Source of the DNA: Diatrype stigma
Taxonomy: Eukaryota > Ascomycota > Sordariomycetes > Xylariales > Diatrypaceae
Length of the DNA stretch: 64,000 nucleotides
Direction: 5' to 3'
Assembly: GCA_022225965.2 (NCBI GenBank)
Contig: JAKJXP020000049.1
Coordinates: 186,001-250,000, forward strand
Shown here: piece after piece, positions 46,700 to 59,592 of the stretch
How positions within the stretch are numbered: position 1 is the stretch's first letter
How the letters are laid out: each line of letters starts with the position of its first letter
Translations under genes and position numbers: made by a program
The notes under the pieces: model-generated
Told to the model about the DNA's origin: nothing
The model's input: only the letters and a program-made list of their open reading frames with translations
The model's database searches: none

Positions 46700-49600
46700 C
46701 CGCGGTCGTAGCAGAATCGCTCATCGGATGTAGCTTAGGTTCTCGGTGGCTTCTCTTTGTTTATGTACCAGTAGCATGTCAGCCATACGGTTTGCGCAAC
46801 GCCTTCTAGATAGAGTCTCACTTGGCCTTGCATATTGGGTTCGGACGGATCGTAACCCACTCGGTAATTTGATTGTGTGTTGATAATACGTTGGTACAAG
46901 TCGCACAGGTAGACATTGGCAAGGAAAGATACCCAATATTAAGAAACATAAAAAAACACCGCTTGCTGTCCCAGTCTATGACCCCTGGAAATCGACCACG
47001 GCTTCATAAGGAGGATTTATAGTCTACCATGTTTCGCCGGTCTTCATGGCATAGTTCTCGCCCGAGATGTAGCAGCCGGCGAAGTTAGGTCCGCCAGTCT
47101 TCAGTACTCGTATAGCTAAAGACCTGACATACCAGCCTTGACAACCATCTCTAGGAGCGATTAAGGAATTTATGATCTATATTACTATATATATATATAT
47201 ATATATTTCGGACCCGATAGATCGTGGGGAGCACTTGCTATCTATGGCATAATAGGGGTTGTCCCTTGACTTACTACATGCTAACTAGAGTACGCCGGGC
47301 CTTATGTTCAAGTCCACCGGGTCTCGTTGGATAGCTGGCTATATGGTACACAATATCATCATGTCGTTCCTCTATTATAGCAAGGGTTTGGGGAGCATTC
47401 GAGCACACGGGAAAGATCTGAAGATATCACTGCTCTACGAAAGGTATCCCCCCTATCTATCGATGCATTCACGCGCAAGATAGTGGGGACCCTGATATAG
47501 TTAGTTTATTCAGGAGGCGACACGATCTAACGACTACGCCAAGAATCTGCTGGAGAGGACCTTACTACTTAACAGCATTTTCTTCACTTTTCTTCGAGAT
47601 TCTAACTCCCTACTCGTGGTCGTGGCCTTGGCATCGTGGCCTCTTGTCCACTTTCCCGGTGAAGATAGTACATAGCAGACAACCGGATCATTGCATCCTA
47701 CTTACCACCCCTAAGTAATAGGAGGGTCCCGGTAGAAAGGCATGGAGCCTACCCGATCCACGAGGTACGGTTGTCCAGAAGTGATGACGCTTGGATAGGC
47801 TAAAGGCGCAGGAGAACGAACGCTACTGAGACTTCTAGAAGGACATGTACCGCGGCGCTTGTGTCAGTTGCTGACCACTGAGATGGAAGACATGCGAGAC
47901 TTCGGCATTCTAAGTAAGTGCGGTATCCATTGTGCTGGGTCGAGCATGTGTATTTTGGCTTACGAGGGACTAGACCGCGAGTCATTGCAATGCATACTTA
48001 CCCAAGATAACCAGCAGGATGTAGCATGGCTTTCCCGTGACCTCTTTACAGTCTGGGATCAGCTCGCAAGTTCTTCTTTTCTGGGGCGAGATCGAGGCCA
48101 ATTCGATGAAGGCAACTCTGAGTTCCGTTGTTAGGACCAGTGTCGATAGCTACCTATTTCATGTAGAATATCCTACTATGCATTTCAGCTGGTTCTCTTG
48201 TCTTCCCTACTCAGTCAAGACATCCCCCTTATAGACCTATAGATAATTTTGCATATATCGAGGGGCGCCCCCCTGAATCACCTGGTACCGTTTTATGTAG
48301 ACGTCATACATCTCGGTCTCGGATAGATGTAGCGCCAAGCAGCAAGGCTCTACCCAACACCATACAAACCAGGGAGGTTATGATTATGATAAGATCTTAA
48401 TCAATCCTTATAGTAAACCTCATCTTCGAAGATTGATAGGCTTAGGTTGAACCTTCTAGCTTTCTGTCATGAATAAGTTGCTACATGTAAGTGTCTGCAA
48501 TAGCAGAATAGTTAATAAATAGTTAATACATACTTTGATCCTCACGATTCCCGGGTCCTAAAGCTAACGCGAGCCCCACATTTTAAGCAATGAATAGTGC
48601 AGTACAAACATAGGTACCTAGGTAAATATAGTAAGAGGTATGTAGGGACAATACCTACCCGTAGGTCCCGTAGGTCAGTTATGAGGGGAATGCAGGTGCT
48701 TCGTGGGACGCAGTCAACTGGGAAGCTTGAGAGCAGTGGGTAAATCACTTCATACATACATACATACATACATAGGTAGTATGTGGGAATGCAAATAGCG
48801 GGAGCAGCACCGGGCCGACGAGTTACGAGTTAAGGCAGCAGTTTCGATCTCATCGAGATCATCACACCATTTCATCGTACGTATAACCATAACATCCCCT
48901 TCGCCCTTCTGCCCAATCAACATCCCGATTCACGCCTTTCCATATAAGCCCGTAGAGGTGTCTGGGTGCGACGGGTGTCTCCTACGACGTCAAGACTTTT
49001 TTGTGCCCACGGCTCTTCTCCCACCAGAGCGGCCTGGTCTCTTTCCCACACTAGACCCCTTCAAGGCCCTCTTACACATAAGTACCGATGCTGACATACG
49101 GCAGCAGGCGCTTATCGGCCGGTGTGACTGCTTTATCGACCGATGCCAAAAATGTATGATGACTTCTACATCTTCAATGCCGAACCCTCCAGCTGTTGGG
49201 CGATGCAGACCGCATAGGTAGGTAGTTCGCATAGTCATAGCACTGGCTTATCGGATTGGCGGGTGGCTTTGAGAAGGTGAAGAACGCTCTTGGGTGTCTT
49301 CCACCTCCGAATCCCTCTCTCTTTTCTACATCATTCTTCGGTGTCTCCCCGCCGTACATACTGGTGCAATATATAACTATATACCTAGGTATTGCTATTA
49401 TCTATATAACATTTACCACACCATAATGGCCTGAGCTATCCTCACGACGCCGGTGCATAAATCAGCATACACGGAAGATTTCATGCCTGCCCCCCTCCCC
49501 CATTCTTTTTTGCAGATCATACTGGCTAGAACGGAACTGGCCCCATCGACCCTGGCATAGCTCTTTCATTCATTACTCGAAATCACTCGATTCTTCAGTG

Positions 49601-49808
49601 TTCTCCCGTATCTAACTACATAGTTACAAGGCTGTTTAGTTTACAAGGCTATGTCCCAGCATATCACCCATGTTCTCGTAAATAAATATATATATCCAAT
49701 ATCTATCCCACGCCTCTAGAGGAGGTCGTTAGGCATCAGCCGCCTTTTTAATGAAGGACAAGTCTTCCACCATCTCCCACTAGTCGTGACAGGGCAGACA
49801 GGGGTTTC
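46700..49808. other. Intergenic: THOC1 downstream / RING-LON gene upstream
   Basis: 3.1 kb. It contains a (TA)n run at 47186-47206, a (CATA)n run near 48748-48772, and TAGGTACC words at 48610-48625 and 49380-49395. The longest open frames (47859-48134 + and 48958-49221 +) have no recognisable domain. The segment 49400-49800 is the presumed promoter of the RING-LON gene. No gene is called. Confidence 0.5.
47186..47206. repeat. (TA)n microsatellite
   Basis: Uninterrupted TA run of about 21 bp downstream of THOC1. Confidence 0.9.
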
Positions 49809-51578
49809 ATGTCCTCTCCTCAGACCGATATAGCCTCGGTGCGGATACAAAACCACACATCAGCACCTTCTGACGGCACGATTCCGCCACCGCATGCCGA
49901 GAGCGACGGCACTTCGGTTCCGAACCTGCCCGGGACCGAGGAGCCGCCGTCGGTTTCCGCATTGCTCACCGCGGGCAGGGAAGCTCGGCAGATCGTCCGG
50001 CTTGTGCAGTGCCCGATATGCTCCGGCATCCTTCAGGAGCCGACCACGCTGCCCTGTGGCCATAGCCTGTGCAAGCGTTGTGTACCGCAGACCCATGCCA
50101 GGACGAACATTTCCTGGCCGGCGACGGCTGGCCGGCTGCAAGGATTCGAGTGCCCTTTTGCGGATTGTAAGAAAGAGCACGCCATTGGGGACTGCGCCAT
50201 CGACGTTACGCTCAAGAAGGTGTTGGCCATAATCAAATCGGCGATTGAGCAAGACCGAGCCGATCCGGGGCTATCCAACACGTCGACGCATATCATAGTG
50301 CGAGACCCGTGGACTGTCGCCGGGCTTCCCGTCCTGGAGGGGAAGGAGCCGGAATCGGCTGTGCTGGAGGGTGGCCGCATAGTCGCAACCTACACAATGG
50401 CGGAGCTCAACAAGCTGGACTATAACGCCGAAGTATCTTATGCGCTCGTTGGTGCGAGTGACGAGGCGGTAGAGCAGGCCGATAATGCGTTGTTTGCGAG
50501 ACTGAAAGAATCGGCCAGAGCAGAGGTGGAATGCCAGGTCTGCTACGCCATCTTCCTCGATCCGTTGACCACGACGTGTGGCCATACGTTCTGCAGGACC
50601 TGTGTTCAGCGCATACTAGACCACTCTGATCTGTGCCCGATATGTAGGCGCGGTCTTTCGATACAGCCGCAGGCGGCGGCGACTGGTCTCCCGTCGAACG
50701 AGCGCCTGGTGAAAATCATCGACGGCTTCTGGGCCGACCTAATAGCTCTCCGCGCACAGGCGTATAGGCTGGAGCAGCAGGCCAACAACAACGGTTTCGA
50801 CATCCCGATCTTTGTCTGCACCCTTGCCTTCCCACACATGCCGACCTTTCTCCACGTCTTCGAGCCCCGCTACCGCCTCATGATCCGCCGCGCGATGGAG
50901 GGCAGTCGAACCTTCGGGATGGTCCTCCCGACTCCATCTCCGGACCCTGGCGGGCCCGACTTCTCCGAATACGGAACCCTCTTGCGCATCGTCAACATCG
51001 AATATTTCCCAGACGGCAGGAGCCTCATAGAAACGCGTGGTGTGTCACGCTTTCGCGTGACCCGGCACGGATCCCTGGATGGCTACGTCGTCGCTAACAC
51101 ACAGAAAATCGATGATATCAGCGTGGCGGAGGAGGAGGCTATCGAGGCATCGGAGACTATGCGGGTACATGGCACCCATGGTTTGGAGACTACGCCGCCG
51201 GCAAGCGATCCAGAGACTACAACGCCTACAGACCCCGGGCATCCTGCTGTACCACCATCACCAGCAGCAGCAGCCCGTCCCCTGCCGACACCCGCGTCGC
51301 TAGAGGACATCGACACGATGTCGACGCAGGAGCTGGTCGACTACGTCATCGACTTCGTGGCGCGGATGAAGGCGCGCAGCGTCTCGTGGCTGCTGCCGCG
51401 CATCATCGCCATCTACGGCGAGTGCCCGCCGAGCCCGCTGCTGCTCCCCTGGTGGTTCGCCAGCCTCCTGCCGGTCCGCGAGGAGGAGAAGTACAGGCTG
51501 CTGAGCACCACGAGCGTCCGGCAGAGGCTGAAGATCTGCTGCCGGTGGATCGTCGAGTGGGAATCTAGCAGATGGTAA
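49809..51578 (+). CDS. LON-substrate-binding and double RING-finger protein (LONRF/CrgA-like)
   Basis: Intronless, 589 residues. A disordered N-terminus is followed by RING 1 (CPICSGILQEPTTLPCGHSL from residue 68, with the second Cys pair in CPFADC after an insert), then RING 2 (CQVCYAIFLDP from 242, CGHTFCRTC, CPICRR). A LON N-terminal-type domain follows from about 332 (IPIFVCTLAFPHMPTFLHVF, then EPRYRLMIRRAMEG), with a Pro/Thr-rich insert at about 455-495. The layout matches animal LONRF proteins and the fungal CrgA group, which act as E3 ubiquitin ligases; no protease or ATPase domain is present, although such proteins are often misnamed ATP-dependent proteases. Alternative end: GGTAAGTAAC overlaps the stop codon and could be a splice donor, so the last residues are uncertain. 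The final ~300 bp is notably GC-rich. Confidence 0.88.
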   Translation: MSSPQTDIASVRIQNHTSAPSDGTIPPPHAESDGTSVPNLPGTEEPPSVSALLTAGREARQIVRLVQCPICSGILQEPTTLPCGHSLCKRCVPQTHARTNISWPATAGRLQGFECPFADCKKEHAIGDCAIDVTLKKVLAIIKSAIEQDRADPGLSNTSTHIIVRDPWTVAGLPVLEGKEPESAVLEGGRIVATYTMAELNKLDYNAEVSYALVGASDEAVEQADNALFARLKESARAEVECQVCYAIFLDPLTTTCGHTFCRTCVQRILDHSDLCPICRRGLSIQPQAAATGLPSNERLVKIIDGFWADLIALRAQAYRLEQQANNNGFDIPIFVCTLAFPHMPTFLHVFEPRYRLMIRRAMEGSRTFGMVLPTPSPDPGGPDFSEYGTLLRIVNIEYFPDGRSLIETRGVSRFRVTRHGSLDGYVVANTQKIDDISVAEEEAIEASETMRVHGTHGLETTPPASDPETTTPTDPGHPAVPPSPAAAARPLPTPASLEDIDTMSTQELVDYVIDFVARMKARSVSWLLPRIIAIYGECPPSPLLLPWWFASLLPVREEEKYRLLSTTSVRQRLKICCRWIVEWESSRW

Positions 51579-52755
51579 GTAACAACACCCTCGCGACGAC
51601 CTTCGATTTCCTAGTTAAGCCAGGGCGGGTTGGGGGTTGGTTGGAATCTGCTCCGCCCTTGGCCTGCGGAAGAAATCCCCCCCTCTCCCCCCTTCCTCTC
51701 CCACCCCCGTCCTCTTCCCCCGCCCCTCACCGGGAGACAACAGTTATCTTTTCTCAAGGAATCGAAAGCTAAGATATCGAATCAAGTTAGCTTACTAAGG
51801 AATACCGCTCTGACAGATTAACTGCTTTTTCCAGGACGTCACTGAACTGTTCGGTCTTATGACTATCTGCGCTACTCCACGTCGCCATCGTGGCGCTGGC
51901 GATCATGTGGATTGCAAATCAGGATGGGTATGAGTAGGTTTCGTCTGTAACCTCAACTTCATATATCATTGAAATTAAAGTATGGAAGCATCATTTGAGA
52001 GGCTGTTGCTGTTGCTGGTGTTGGTGTAAGACTCTAGCGACTTTTGCAAGCGATATATGATGTTTAGAAGGGTGTTCGACGACAAGGGATTCTAGATGCA
52101 GGCGGCGGCGGCGATAGATATATTATTGGTCAGTAGCTTTCTCCATATCATCTGTTGATGTGCACTTGCTCATTGGCGTCGGGATGAGATAGTCGGAATA
52201 TACACCTCCAAATGACTGCTTCTTCTTGTTGGGTTTGACGTCCTAAGGGTCCATGTTTTATGCATTACTCTATGAGTCTACCTACAAGTAGGTAGGCTGG
52301 GGCATCTGTCAAGCTCTAGTCGTAAAGGTTCGAGCTACCCCTTTCATTCGGGTTCGTTTGAGGTAATGGAGTATGTATCGTGTCATGAGCATTTTCATAT
52401 TCTTTTCTACCAGAGAACCGTTCTCTTCTACACGCTGCTGCTTTCTGCCTAGGGATGATCACATATCTGCAGGTTGAGATATCAAGGTAGTCTCTGGAAG
52501 ATGTCTAGCCAGATAGTTTATAATATACACCCTGAATCTTGCGTACCGATCTTGGAAAACTGACCCCGACCGCCACCACCCCTGGATATAGAGAGCGGAT
52601 CATAATATGGGCAGCTCTGTGGAATATCACGCAGCAGCGTTTATAACTGCGGCAAATGTACTATACAGCGCCTCCCATGCCCACTGTATCTAGCCAGAGG
52701 CTGCGATATTAGAGGCGTTTCGGTGTTGAGCATCTAGTGCTTGCTGACGTTCTGC

Positions 52756-52791
52756 AAAAAAACAAAAAAAAAAAAAAAAAAGGGGGGGGGG
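52756..52791. repeat. Poly(A)-poly(G) homopolymer tract
   Basis: A7-C-A18-G10 in direct succession on the plus strand. It could be slippage-derived or the tail of a very old retroposed copy; no target-site duplication or coding sequence was seen beside it. Homopolymer lengths should be treated with caution, as they are error-prone in sequencing. Confidence 0.85.
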
Positions 52792-54308
52792 TGCTTTCCT
52801 TCTATGGACAAACGCTTTCACGTCATCCATCACCTTGATCTTCTAACTTAGTCCTGGGATGGTATTCCTGTAACCCGGTAGTTCCTTATTGGGCTGATCT
52901 TGATCACATAAAAGTGTAGATGTGGTGGGTGGGTATGAGTTAGTTGGTCAGTACTTGTTCCCCTTTTCGAGTCGTTCAACAGCCCAACTACGTACGTACG
53001 GTGGGTACTTTGTACAGTATCGGCTTGCCTCAACAAGCCTACTACGAATTAGACATCACAGAGAGATGCCACGACCTCGCGCGCCCCTCTCCAACCATTT
53101 CTTTCTTTATTTCTCTCTTTCTTTCTGGAACGAGCGATAGAAGGATAGCTTAGATTTCCACCACGGCATCCGTAAGCAGCTGTGGTGTTTCATGACCAGC
53201 GCACACGTGTTCCTGGCAAAAGGACCATGCTCATCTCCCCTTTTTGTGCCACCCGGACCATTCCTTCTACCTCCCCCGCATCTGGCCGGATGGCGACAAT
53301 GAATGGATGGTGGGGTGTTACAGCACACACATACAAACACACACACGCAGGCACGCACACGCATGAGCCCGTTGTCTCGGAGCCGAGTATAGGCGGACGT
53401 GGATCAGAACCCCCACCCTCGCTATGCACTAGGTTTCGTTATCGCCATCGCTATATTGTGGCGGAGGAGATGGAAAGGGGAAGGGGAAGGGGGGCAGGAA
53501 GGGAGGGATTGCGAAGAGGCCACGAGTTTCCATAACACCAGAGTGGAATTCCTGGCCTCAGCTGCTGCTGTCGTGGAACAAGGGAGGGGGGTAGGGGAGA
53601 AGGCTAAAGTCCGTACATCCATCCATTCATTCCTCCTCTTCTGTCTGAGAAATTCAGCGGCGGGTTCCAGGAACCCAGGAGCTGTATAAATCACCAACCC
53701 TTGTACATATTATTGCAGGTGCAAAGCAGAAAGCAGCTGCAGGAAAGAAACTGATGATGTAGATTCAAAGGAATCTAAGCAGGTGGAGTGCTAGAAGGCG
53801 GTTGCTTAGGTGTGGGTAGTGCCACTAGGGCACTAGCCACGCAACACATATACATCGTTATTAGATTATGACGCGAGCTGTGCGCCCAGTGAGAAGGAAC
53901 GAGGAATAGGGGGTGGGTTCAAGAAGTATCTGATTACAGCAGGGGTAACTTGATGAGGCCGCAGCTGCGTACCGGTACCGTTATATCATACCCAGATGCC
54001 GTAAAACGTGCTAATTATAATTAGCGGCGGGATTCGATTCGGGGCGAACCTTATCTAAACTCCTGGGAAGCGGCTGCAAGGAACGGGCTACTCGGTAAGT
54101 AGTTACAGTAATTAGTAGAAGGGGGGTGGGGTAGTGAGGGCTTCTCTCTCCCCCTCTCTCGTAAGACGCCGCAGACCTTCTAGAAGCTTGCGACTCTTCA
54201 CCGCAACTATGTTTCCCATGCATTGGAATGAGCTGACAGAAAGGGGCTTTTTTCCACTCTGCATTTTGGCCCAATAAGAGACCGTGTTTCGGAGCCCACC
54301 TACTGATT

Positions 54309-54328
54309 ATTTATTTATTTATTTATTT
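54309..54328. repeat. (ATTT)5 microsatellite
   Basis: Five perfect ATTT units in gene-free DNA. Confidence 0.9.
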
Positions 54329-55326
54329 CACCCAGGCTCTCATGTAGTAGTACTGCCTCCCATTTGCCTAGCTGGCTCTTTCTGCTCACCTACTGTGCTT
54401 GTAACACCTGCCTCCCTACCAAGGCATGACTTTCCGCACTCTCAGTCAGCTGAAGGTCACATCGAAGGGACCCCCCCCTGTTGGTGACGACATCACATAT
54501 GTCTTTCCTCAAGTCGCTGTTGTTAACCAACATATCGGGGTGCGCAGGAAGGACGCCGCGGTTCGGCCGCGCCTAGTTGCAGATAGATATGGTTATGTAT
54601 AACTAAATATATTAGACCGCGGATGACTGTGCGTCCGGGGGAGGGAAGCAGAGCTTTCCGGTCTCTTGTCACACACCAAAGCACATGGATGTCACGGTGC
54701 CGGATGTTGTATCCCCATCTAGACTAGGTAGGCAGTGGCTCAGCAGAGATAGGTACATACATAAGGCTGAAAGACTCTAAGTGAAACCGAGTCAGAAGCT
54801 GATTAAGTAATTCAGTGTGCAGTCATTGGGGTTGCATCCTCTAGACCGACCCTCCTACGCCTTCTGTGTGAGCGGACTAGTTGGAGATTGAATTGTTATG
54901 TTTGGCCATCGTTGCGTGGGAGGAAAAGAGGGCTCTGAATGGTGAAGTACATTGTAGTTGTGGTAGCAAGGAAGTGTGCGTTTCAAGGCTTTCTAAGTCG
55001 ATGCCATGAGAGATATCATGAAAGCTGGAACCTAAAGCCGACTTGGCTGTCAAGGGCGCTATGGAGGGGAGTGAAGGCGTACGTCCCTATCTCTTGTCCT
55101 ACACTACAGGTAACGTCGAAGGCGTTCTAGAAACACCAGGGAGCCGTGAACCCCCTGTGGGTTTAGACCCGTGGTTGTGGTACCGGGCTGGGGTAACCGC
55201 CCTGATCGCGTACGAGGTACTTCGTACATACCAAGTTCAATTCCCGAGCTTTGGTGTAGCTAGTTAGTTTGAGTCGGGTTAGGGTGCTGACAAGGGACGG
55301 GAGGCCATAGTTTAACAAGGTTGACA

Positions 55327-55358
55327 CTGACTGACTGACTGACTGACTGACTGACTGA
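55327..55358. repeat. (CTGA)8 microsatellite
   Basis: Eight perfect CTGA units in gene-free DNA. Confidence 0.9.
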
Positions 55359-58300
55359 CAAGAAAGAGGCTTTCGTAGCTACCACCAAGCCTACCTGACC
55401 TAGGCTTCCAGGTACTCACTATTGCACGCGAGTTGATTTGGTATAGTAGTGTGTGGTCAAGTATGTTGTGATACAGCCTTACCTTACGGCTGCAAGCTAA
55501 CCACCAAACTTCGCTTCGAAAAGTCCTTCTCTGGTTTCGCTTTTCGTACGCCGGCCAATGATCTGAGTTCTGCGGCTAATGGGGTGGTAATGTCGTAGTA
55601 TACACTTGTTTATGTAGGCACCAAACGGGTGTTGACCGTGTTGTAGTTGGGGTCGTGTTCCTCAACGCACATGCAACATGCAACACACGACCTTCTTCAA
55701 CCTTGGAAGTTGGAGCTTTCGGCGGCGGCACTTCCATTCTAGGCAGAGGATACCGGGCCCCCGTCCCTCCTCCAGAAATCTTCTCGGGTCAGCCGCAGCG
55801 GGTGCTGACCAAACCAACGTCAAGGAGTGACGATATCATGGGGTTCCGGCCTTGTCATGTTTTGGGTTATATTGATTTCTTTATTCTTCAATCCACGGGA
55901 TATTCGTCGAGTTCACTCACCGAGCAATGCCAAGGAATACGGACATGAAAAGAAGAAAGCATGCTCCCCCCTCCCCATGGAAAAGGGGGGAGGGGCAAAC
56001 AACCTGTAACTACCTACCTACTTGCCTACTGCTCTGCTTACATGGCTAGCAGCCTGCGTATGTAGTTCGGTAATAATGCTTTGCGTGCATTGCATATGTG
56101 AGCCCGGCAATCCCGTGGCGTTGTCAGGTATATAACCAACATACAAATGCAACTGAGTTGCATTACATTATGCCCGCCGAGATGAGCATGTGCATGCTTA
56201 CATGTAAATAGCTACCTGCCTACCGTACCTTACACATGTAGGTAGTAAATATGCAGGCATACGTTGAACGAGTCGCACCGAGGCAACTAAGATTAGCTCT
56301 CGAGTGCTTAGACATACCTATGCAATGCATGCACATGCATACCTACCTCCCTACTTAAGGTATAACACTTATATACAGGAACCGCACTTGCGTGTGTCTA
56401 TGCACATAGCCACAAGCAAGAGCGCAAACTCCCGTGTCAGCCAGCATCAGCCAAGCTCCCACTGCATAAGATGAGTTGAATGTACCTACAATGCATCCAT
56501 ATGGCTCCTGAGATATGCAGGCGTTTGTCAAAGTGCATGCCTATCCCGCCTCGGCACCCCTGGGGGTTTGTGCAAGGCAAAGGACTCGGGAAGATGGGCA
56601 TTATGCTCGTCGGATATATCTACCGTAATCGACATGCTTGGATTGATAACGGCGATAGTTATCGCGCAGGCTGTGATGTTACATTGGTCGAGAACAGTTG
56701 TTAGTTACCTGGTTGGTAGACAGACATAGTTACATAGGTCAGTACTTAGAGGTAGGTAGGGTATGTCATCTAGAATACCAACCCAGACGAGATACTTCGG
56801 GAAATACAATTTCAATCACACATGTGCAACAGAGGACACGGTACGAGCTGTATGAACTTGGTAGGTGTTCAATTAACTATGTAATGAAGTAGCAACCTTG
56901 ACAAGAGTGAATTCGGCGCAGTGTGTGAGTGCGGATGAGGTTTCGAGTAGGTAGCCACCAGGGCTCCCCCCGTCCGCACAGCAGCACAAAGCACCTTACA
57001 GGCCCAGCATCCCATGCCAAACACCAACAAGCCTCCTCCCCATACCGGCCATACGTGTAAAGCGGTATCCCCCTGTCTGGTTGGCTCTCCTCCGCCCCTG
57101 CCCAAGGGGAACGTACTGTAATCTTCTGTTCCGCAAGGGCATGGACGAGGACGTAGTGGGATGAGCTACAGAATTGCCGCCGTCTTCCCTAAAACCCGAA
57201 CCTGCCGTGTCTTCCTTCTCTCGCTCGAAACCCTTCCTCGGTTGGCACGGCCAGTCAGCCGTGAAAGTGGGTAGGTACTCTAGGTTTCGTTTGCTCCGGC
57301 TAGCGGAGTGTTCCACCCTTCAACACACCCGATCTGACTCGGCGCGGCGCTTGGTCAACCTCCAGGAAGCGGCATTGCTCTGAAGCAGAAGGTGTTGCTG
57401 TTCGGGTTCCAGTGAAGACGGCGACAATGACGGCGCACAAAACGGCTTCGCACCTCCCTGTCCAGCAGATGTTGTTTTTCTCGATGCCCAGCTTTTTTGT
57501 ATGTGTGATCGTGAGATCCTTCCCCGCGCTTTCAAGTCTCCCCCGCTGCGCTCTCCCTGACTATAGCCGGTCTTACCACGGCATCGAGTAAGAAAGGGCG
57601 CAAAGGGCCTTGGCTCCTTGGCAACCAGTGCCAGCCTTGACAGTATCATCCCAGATGATATTTCCTGTCTCAGCTACGGAATGAAATCCAGAATCGACCG
57701 TGGAGTATGCATTAGTTGGAAACCGGCCTTGCATATAGATCCATCGAGTAACCCGTCGTCGCTTGATCGGCCTTGGCTCGAATAGAATATTCAACGTCTA
57801 GTTGAAACATGTTCTTTCGTCGTGCAAAGTCGTCATTAGGTCGTAGGGTGTTCGTTATTAGGTCGTTCATTCATTCGTAAAGCATAACCAAAGCCCAGGG
57901 GAAAAAAGAAGATATGCTTGAAGCGAGTGCGTAAACCGGAGTCGAGGGGTATCCGGGTAGCGTTGTCGGGGGTATCTTCTAAGAAAGCCGCTTTATGCCG
58001 TGTAAACCCAAAAATAACAGAACAAGAAAAAAACAAGAAACGTTTTTGGGAATCCAAGAATCCGAATATGCCTGTCCCGGTCTTTTTCGGGAGATGATTG
58101 GGGTGCATTGCTGCTGTACCTCTTTATTTTGGACGGAAAATGAAATCCAGCCTCATATAACTCGAGGCCCTGCCCTGCGTGTAAATGCAATCAGATATAA
58201 CCGCCCAGTCCAGTCACAATGAGAAAGATAAAAGCCTATGACCCGGCTGGCGGATGTGCTGATATGGGAGTTCTCTGAAAACAGAAAAAAGACAAATGCT

Positions 58301-58563
58301 CGCTCGCTAAACATTAACAAAGTAAAGAAAACCAGAGGGAAAATACGATGGAAAAAAAGAGTTGAAATCCCGAATGACCCGTGATATCGCCCGTAATGCT
58401 GCAAAGAACGCCGATATGCCTGGAGATGTGATGAAAATCACTGCTGCAAATGTCCTGTCTGGCCTGTGAGGAGGACGACCACTGTGACAACAGTTTTGAG
58501 TTGGAGTTACCGCTCGGAAGATGTAACCACAGGGGAACGGTCCCCGGTTACGGGCGGTGATTG

Positions 58564-59592
58564 TCACATGGTCGTCGTGTACTCATGATACCGGTCCCAG
58601 CCGAAACCGCCATACCCAACACTAACACCGCATTGCGGCGCTAACATACTTGGTAGGGGCAGCGCTGGGATAGGAGCGGACACCATCGGGGAGCTGTAGA
58701 AGAAACCAGCCGAGGAAAATGGCTGGCTGTACGATGGAGTCGGCGAGGGCAGCTGGACATCTTGAAGGCCCATGTTGGCCCATATGGGTGTATTCGAGTC
58801 GGCCGATGAAGTAACGCTCGGGCTCGAAGGCAATACACGCCATGCATCCACCGGGGCAGGCACTCCAGGCGAGGGACTTGACTGGGACCACATGTTGGCA
58901 CCTATCGGTGAGCTGGGCAATAAGGGGGGTTGCCGGACAATATCGACGATCCTAGGGGGCGGCGGTAGCAGGGGTTTCCTCAGGATTGCCATGATGTTGT
59001 TCTTGACCTCTTCGCTCCTCCCACAAAGCAACTCTCCGGCGCCTTCCTCCTCTAGACCCTCCAGCGCAGAAACAGGGGTCCTGAAGACGAACCTGTTGAT
59101 GGCCTGGATGAAGTCTTCGTGTAGCTTTTTGGCATGTTGCTCTTTCTCAGACCAGTCATACGTATTTTCCTTGGCATCAACGCAGTAGATATCCTTGTGG
59201 TGCTCGATCAACGCCTCTATAGAGTCCGGTGTTAGTTTGAAGGCGACCTCATTGCGGAGGACCATGTCGACATGTACGATGTAGGCCTCGACATGGATGA
59301 GCTTGTAGTTGAAGATAGCCTCCACCAGAGGGTTCGAGTCCCTGCGCAGCTCGGATTCCGGCGCATTGGGCAACATCAACGAGGTCAGAGTCCAGATAGC
59401 ATTGGGCGACGACAGGGTTTCCGTCAGACATCTCTGGTGTTGAGGGACACTGTTCAATGGCCGCTTGACTTTGTTGATGCGCTTGAGTGTCTGTGTTAAC
59501 CATGGTTCAACCTTGGAGCCCAAGACGACGTTGACGGATGAGGCGCGAGGTGCGAAAGCGGCGGCAGAGGCCGGTAAGAGTTGCGGAGGCAT
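58564..59592 (-). CDS. Hypothetical protein with helical core and Pro/Ser-rich tail
   Basis: Intronless, 342 residues. Start at 59592 (MPPQLLPASAAAFAPRASS) was chosen over the frame's first ATG at 59820: the extra 76 codons are hydrophobic and Tyr-rich and overlap AT repeats, with TATA-like sequence directly upstream of 59592. The middle (about 25-205) is helical and charged: LTQTLKRINKVKRPLNSVPQ, a conserved-looking NAIWTLTSLMLPNAPESEL, FNYKLIHVEAYIVHVDMVLR, and KLHEDFIQAINRFVFRTPVS. The last ~120 residues are Pro/Ser-rich with a Gly/Tyr-rich end. I recognise no family and see no signal peptide, transmembrane segment or catalytic motif. Even composition over 340 codons and a tidy start support a real gene. 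Confidence 0.65.
   Translation of the reverse strand: MPPQLLPASAAAFAPRASSVNVVLGSKVEPWLTQTLKRINKVKRPLNSVPQHQRCLTETLSSPNAIWTLTSLMLPNAPESELRRDSNPLVEAIFNYKLIHVEAYIVHVDMVLRNEVAFKLTPDSIEALIEHHKDIYCVDAKENTYDWSEKEQHAKKLHEDFIQAINRFVFRTPVSALEGLEEEGAGELLCGRSEEVKNNIMAILRKPLLPPPPRIVDIVRQPPLLPSSPIGANMWSQSSPSPGVPAPVDAWRVLPSSPSVTSSADSNTPIWANMGLQDVQLPSPTPSYSQPFSSAGFFYSSPMVSAPIPALPLPSMLAPQCGVSVGYGGFGWDRYHEYTTTM

Larger units (their letters stand above)
51579..58563. other. Gene-poor intergenic region with simple repeats
   Basis: 7 kb without a supportable gene. Open frames (for example 53182-53535, 55655-55948 and 57320-57649) are short, repeat-derived or lack any recognisable domain. It contains the A18-G10 tract, an ATTT array, a CTGA array, a 16-bp palindrome at 54010-54025 (GCTAATTATAATTAGC), C/T-rich tracts at 51670-51730, and dense ACCTAC/GTAGGT words at 56000-56370. 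The segment 57800-58563 is the likely 3' UTR and flank of the minus-strand gene beyond it. Confidence 0.5.

Noticed and set aside
53182..53697. Overlapping open frames on both strands
   Set aside because: They derive from CA, GGGGAA and similar simple repeats; no domain and no consistent start are visible.
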